Positions 53,871-55,076 of a stretch of DNA of 55,076 nucleotides are shown one piece after another. The translations under genes and the position numbers were made by a program. The stretch's first letter is position 1. Every line of letters begins with the position of its first letter. Source of the stretch: a virus; IMG/VR virus record IMGVR_UViG_3300025132_000049, positions 1 to 55,076 of that record. One strand, 5' to 3'. Below the pieces are notes generated by a model. The model was not told the origin of the DNA. It saw nothing but the letters and a program-made list of their open reading frames with translations, and did no database searches.

Positions 53871-54273
53871 AATATATCAGACCTTTAAAATTGAAAAATT
53901 GGGGTGTCATTTATTTGCTACTTGCGCGTTTTTTTTATTTGTTATTGGCCTATTTCCAGAATAAGCATTGTATAATATTAAATATAGTTTAATGTAGTTA
54001 ATCAAATCATTTAATTCTTTATTGTATTGTTTAATCTATTAATTGTTTTATGTATTCCTTGATGCCGCGAAATTAAATATACCCCTCGTACATAAGGCGT
54101 GTATAGCACCCCCTATATAATTTTAATGTTATACGCACTAAAAAATTATACCACTACAACAATTAAATAAACAATAGGCCAATAAAAAAAATTTCTGCTA
54201 ACGCCATATGGTTGTAGTAACTTGTTGCGTTAAGCAATCGCAAAAAAATAAAATCTGGTTGTCATCTGACAAG

Positions 54274-54317
54274 TACTAAGAGTACCGCAACCATATGGTT
54301 CAGAGTCTCTCTTAGTA
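54274..54317. repeat. Nested inverted repeat around a palindrome
   Basis: TACTAAGAG (54274-54282) and CTCTTAGTA (54309-54317) form a perfect 9-bp outer stem. The palindrome AACCATATGGTT (54289-54300) lies almost exactly at its centre. The concentric arrangement suggests a protein-bound cruciform or operator. Confidence 0.7.
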
Positions 54318-54364
54318 GACAGCGTAGCGAACCACATTTCAAAAATGGGGTATTATAAACATCC

Positions 54365-54396
54365 TCTATTATACAGTTCCCGGACTGAATAATAGA
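54365..54396. repeat. 13-bp imperfect hairpin
   Basis: TCTATTATACAGT (54365-54377) pairs with ACTGAATAATAGA (54384-54396) with one mismatch, around a TCCCGG loop. No T-tract follows on either strand strongly enough to call a terminator. It belongs to the same cluster of symmetrical elements. Confidence 0.6.
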
Positions 54397-54444
54397 TTCC
54401 TCAAATCGTTATTAATACCATATGGTTGCCTACTCATAGTAAGC

Positions 54445-54654
54445 ATGAAATGCCTAAACCTGATATTTAGGGTATCTAAAAAGCGTATACAAGTAGACCC
54501 TTATTATGAACCATATGGTCATGCGTCAGCATATATGACCGCAGATAAGGATAATTTTACGACAGATGAAGCAAGAAAAGAGTTTATGATAGGCTTCCTA
54601 GAAGGAAGCATATTTTGGATAGTATTTATATATTTAATAAACTACTTTTATTGA
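54445..54654 (+). CDS. Possible small membrane protein
   Basis: The 69-codon plus-strand frame (MKCLNLIFRVSKKRI) has a basic N-terminal part, an acidic helix (TADKDNFTTDEARKEFM) and a hydrophobic end (GSIFWIVFIYLINYFY) fit for one membrane helix. It lacks a clear ribosome site, and one CCATATGG copy lies inside it. It may be an early gene on the divergent strand or a chance frame. Confidence 0.35.
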   Translation: MKCLNLIFRVSKKRIQVDPYYEPYGHASAYMTADKDNFTTDEARKEFMIGFLEGSIFWIVFIYLINYFY

Positions 54655-54727
54655 ATCATCTGTCTAAACTACGTTCCAATTACCATATGGTTGGTTAACT
54701 TTGATAATAAACAACCACACATGAAAA

Positions 54728-54806
54728 GAGAGTAAGGGAGAGGCTGCGTACTATCCTCATCTTATTATACACGACTTCGCTGTCAATACCTTACTCTCCA
54801 GAGAGT
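54728..54806. repeat. Structured non-coding segment
   Basis: GAGAGTAAGG (54728-54737) pairs perfectly with CCTTACTCTC (54789-54798) across about 50 bases, and ACTCTC-CA-GAGAGT (54793-54806) is a second overlapping hairpin. The two could be alternative structures. From 54,807 to 55,035 I see no gene. A small RNA or leader for the plus-strand gene at the edge is possible. Confidence 0.4.
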
Positions 54807-55035
54807 GTTGTTGTTGTTGGCTTATCCGACTTCTTAATTACTATCAGAACAGTTGGGCGTTGCAATCTAATCTCTCCCCGACCCTTCAACTAATGTTTCT
54901 TTATACTGTCTGTGTAATGCTGGTTACGGTTTTGGACTACCACCTATTTATGTAGCCTCGCCAACTTTTTTCTTATGTTAAAAACTTTTGAATATAATGC
55001 GTGATAGATAAATAAATTAAAGTGAAGTAAACGCT

Positions 55036-55076
55036 ATGCCTACATTAACTGTAACACTCCTTAAGGTAATGCCAGA
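55036..55076 (+). CDS. Start of a plus-strand gene (cut by window edge)
   Basis: An ATG at 55036 (MPTLTVTLLKVMP) is open to the window end. It follows a modest AAGTGAAG purine stretch. The sequence begins with a beta-strand-like segment. Only 13 codons are visible, so this may be chance; if real it marks a divergent, probably early, operon. Confidence 0.35.
   Translation, partial: MPTLTVTLLKVMP

Larger units (their letters stand above)
53871..54444. promoter_or_regulatory. Divergent intergenic region
   Basis: No convincing gene lies here. Next to the minus-strand operon is an AT-rich TATA-like stretch (about 53,965-53,990) that could be its promoter. Further right the region holds three of the five CCATATGG palindromes, a nested inverted repeat and a 13-bp hairpin. 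It probably controls the long operon and may contain a replication origin. No known promoter consensus can be fixed without transcript data. Confidence 0.5.
54204..54692. repeat. Five copies of palindrome CCATATGG
   Basis: CCATATGG starts at 54204, 54291, 54418, 54511 and 54683; four of the five are followed by TT and the second is the full palindrome AACCATATGGTT. Spacings are 87, 127, 93 and 172 bases. Such clustering in 490 bases is far beyond chance for an 8-mer. Likely binding sites for a dimeric regulator or an initiator protein. Confidence 0.8.

Noticed and set aside
54204-54692. CRISPR array
   Set aside because: The repeated unit is only 8-12 bases and palindromic, and the spacings (87-172 bases) are irregular and too long.
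54807-55035. tRNA or other known RNA gene in the right-hand non-coding stretch
   Set aside because: I found no cloverleaf with acceptor and T-loop pairing and no tmRNA or RNase P hallmarks.

Overview
The window is one side of an AT-rich genome of a tailed double-stranded DNA virus (class Caudoviricetes, HK97-type head). From 53,870 down to position 1, every convincing gene lies on the minus strand, packed with 1-4 nt overlaps (ATGA, TAATG) and strong GGAGG, GAGGTG or GGTGAT Shine-Dalgarno sites. I cannot fix the host from sequence alone. Frequent GGTGAT-type ribosome sites, zinc ribbons in several morphogenesis proteins (including the portal), a Ras/Arf-like GTPase and an ATP-dependent ligase would fit a marine archaeal virus, but a bacterial host is not excluded. 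The window is a fragment: the tail-fibre gene runs off the left edge, and plus-strand reading begins near the right edge.

Layout in transcription order (right to left): (1) 53.87-55.08 kb, a mostly non-coding divergent region with five copies of the palindrome CCATATGG and several hairpins. (2) 36.2-53.9 kb, an accessory block of about 30 mostly small, unrelated proteins, of which 20 begin with the same short peptide, M-x-W-x-x-[ILV]-[ILV]-K (e.g. MSWKDILKN). (3) 22.2-36.2 kb, the packaging and head module: large terminase, a LAGLIDADG protein, portal, coiled-coil proteins, a small scaffold-like protein, an ATP-dependent DNA ligase, prohead protease with scaffold tail, major capsid protein and a decoration-protein candidate. 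(4) 18.7-21.5 kb, an unusual set of a P-loop GTPase, two small membrane proteins, a zinc-ribbon protein and a Q/P-rich protein. (5) 2.2-18.7 kb, connectors, tail terminator, tail tube, tail chaperone with a programmed -1 frameshift, short tape measure, distal tail protein, LamG-like protein and a 2245-residue hub. (6) 1-2241, the tail fibre.

The main discovery candidate is the N-terminal tag family. It is absent from every gene left of about 28 kb. A related motif (MSWNEIN, MDWKDIN) sits at the C-terminal ends of the two proteins most likely to be scaffolds. Tagged proteins include an ADP-ribosyltransferase-like protein, a putative HExxH metallopeptidase, winged-helix proteins and zinc-binding proteins. 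The closest precedent is the capsid-targeting sequence of T4 internal proteins (IPI-III and the ADP-ribosyltransferase Alt), which directs cargo into the prohead for injection with the DNA. I infer a comparable but sequence-unrelated internal-protein packaging system here. Other points of note are the GTPase/membrane module, the GGGAAAT frameshift site, the ligase with extra domains inside the head operon, and the palindrome-rich intergenic region.
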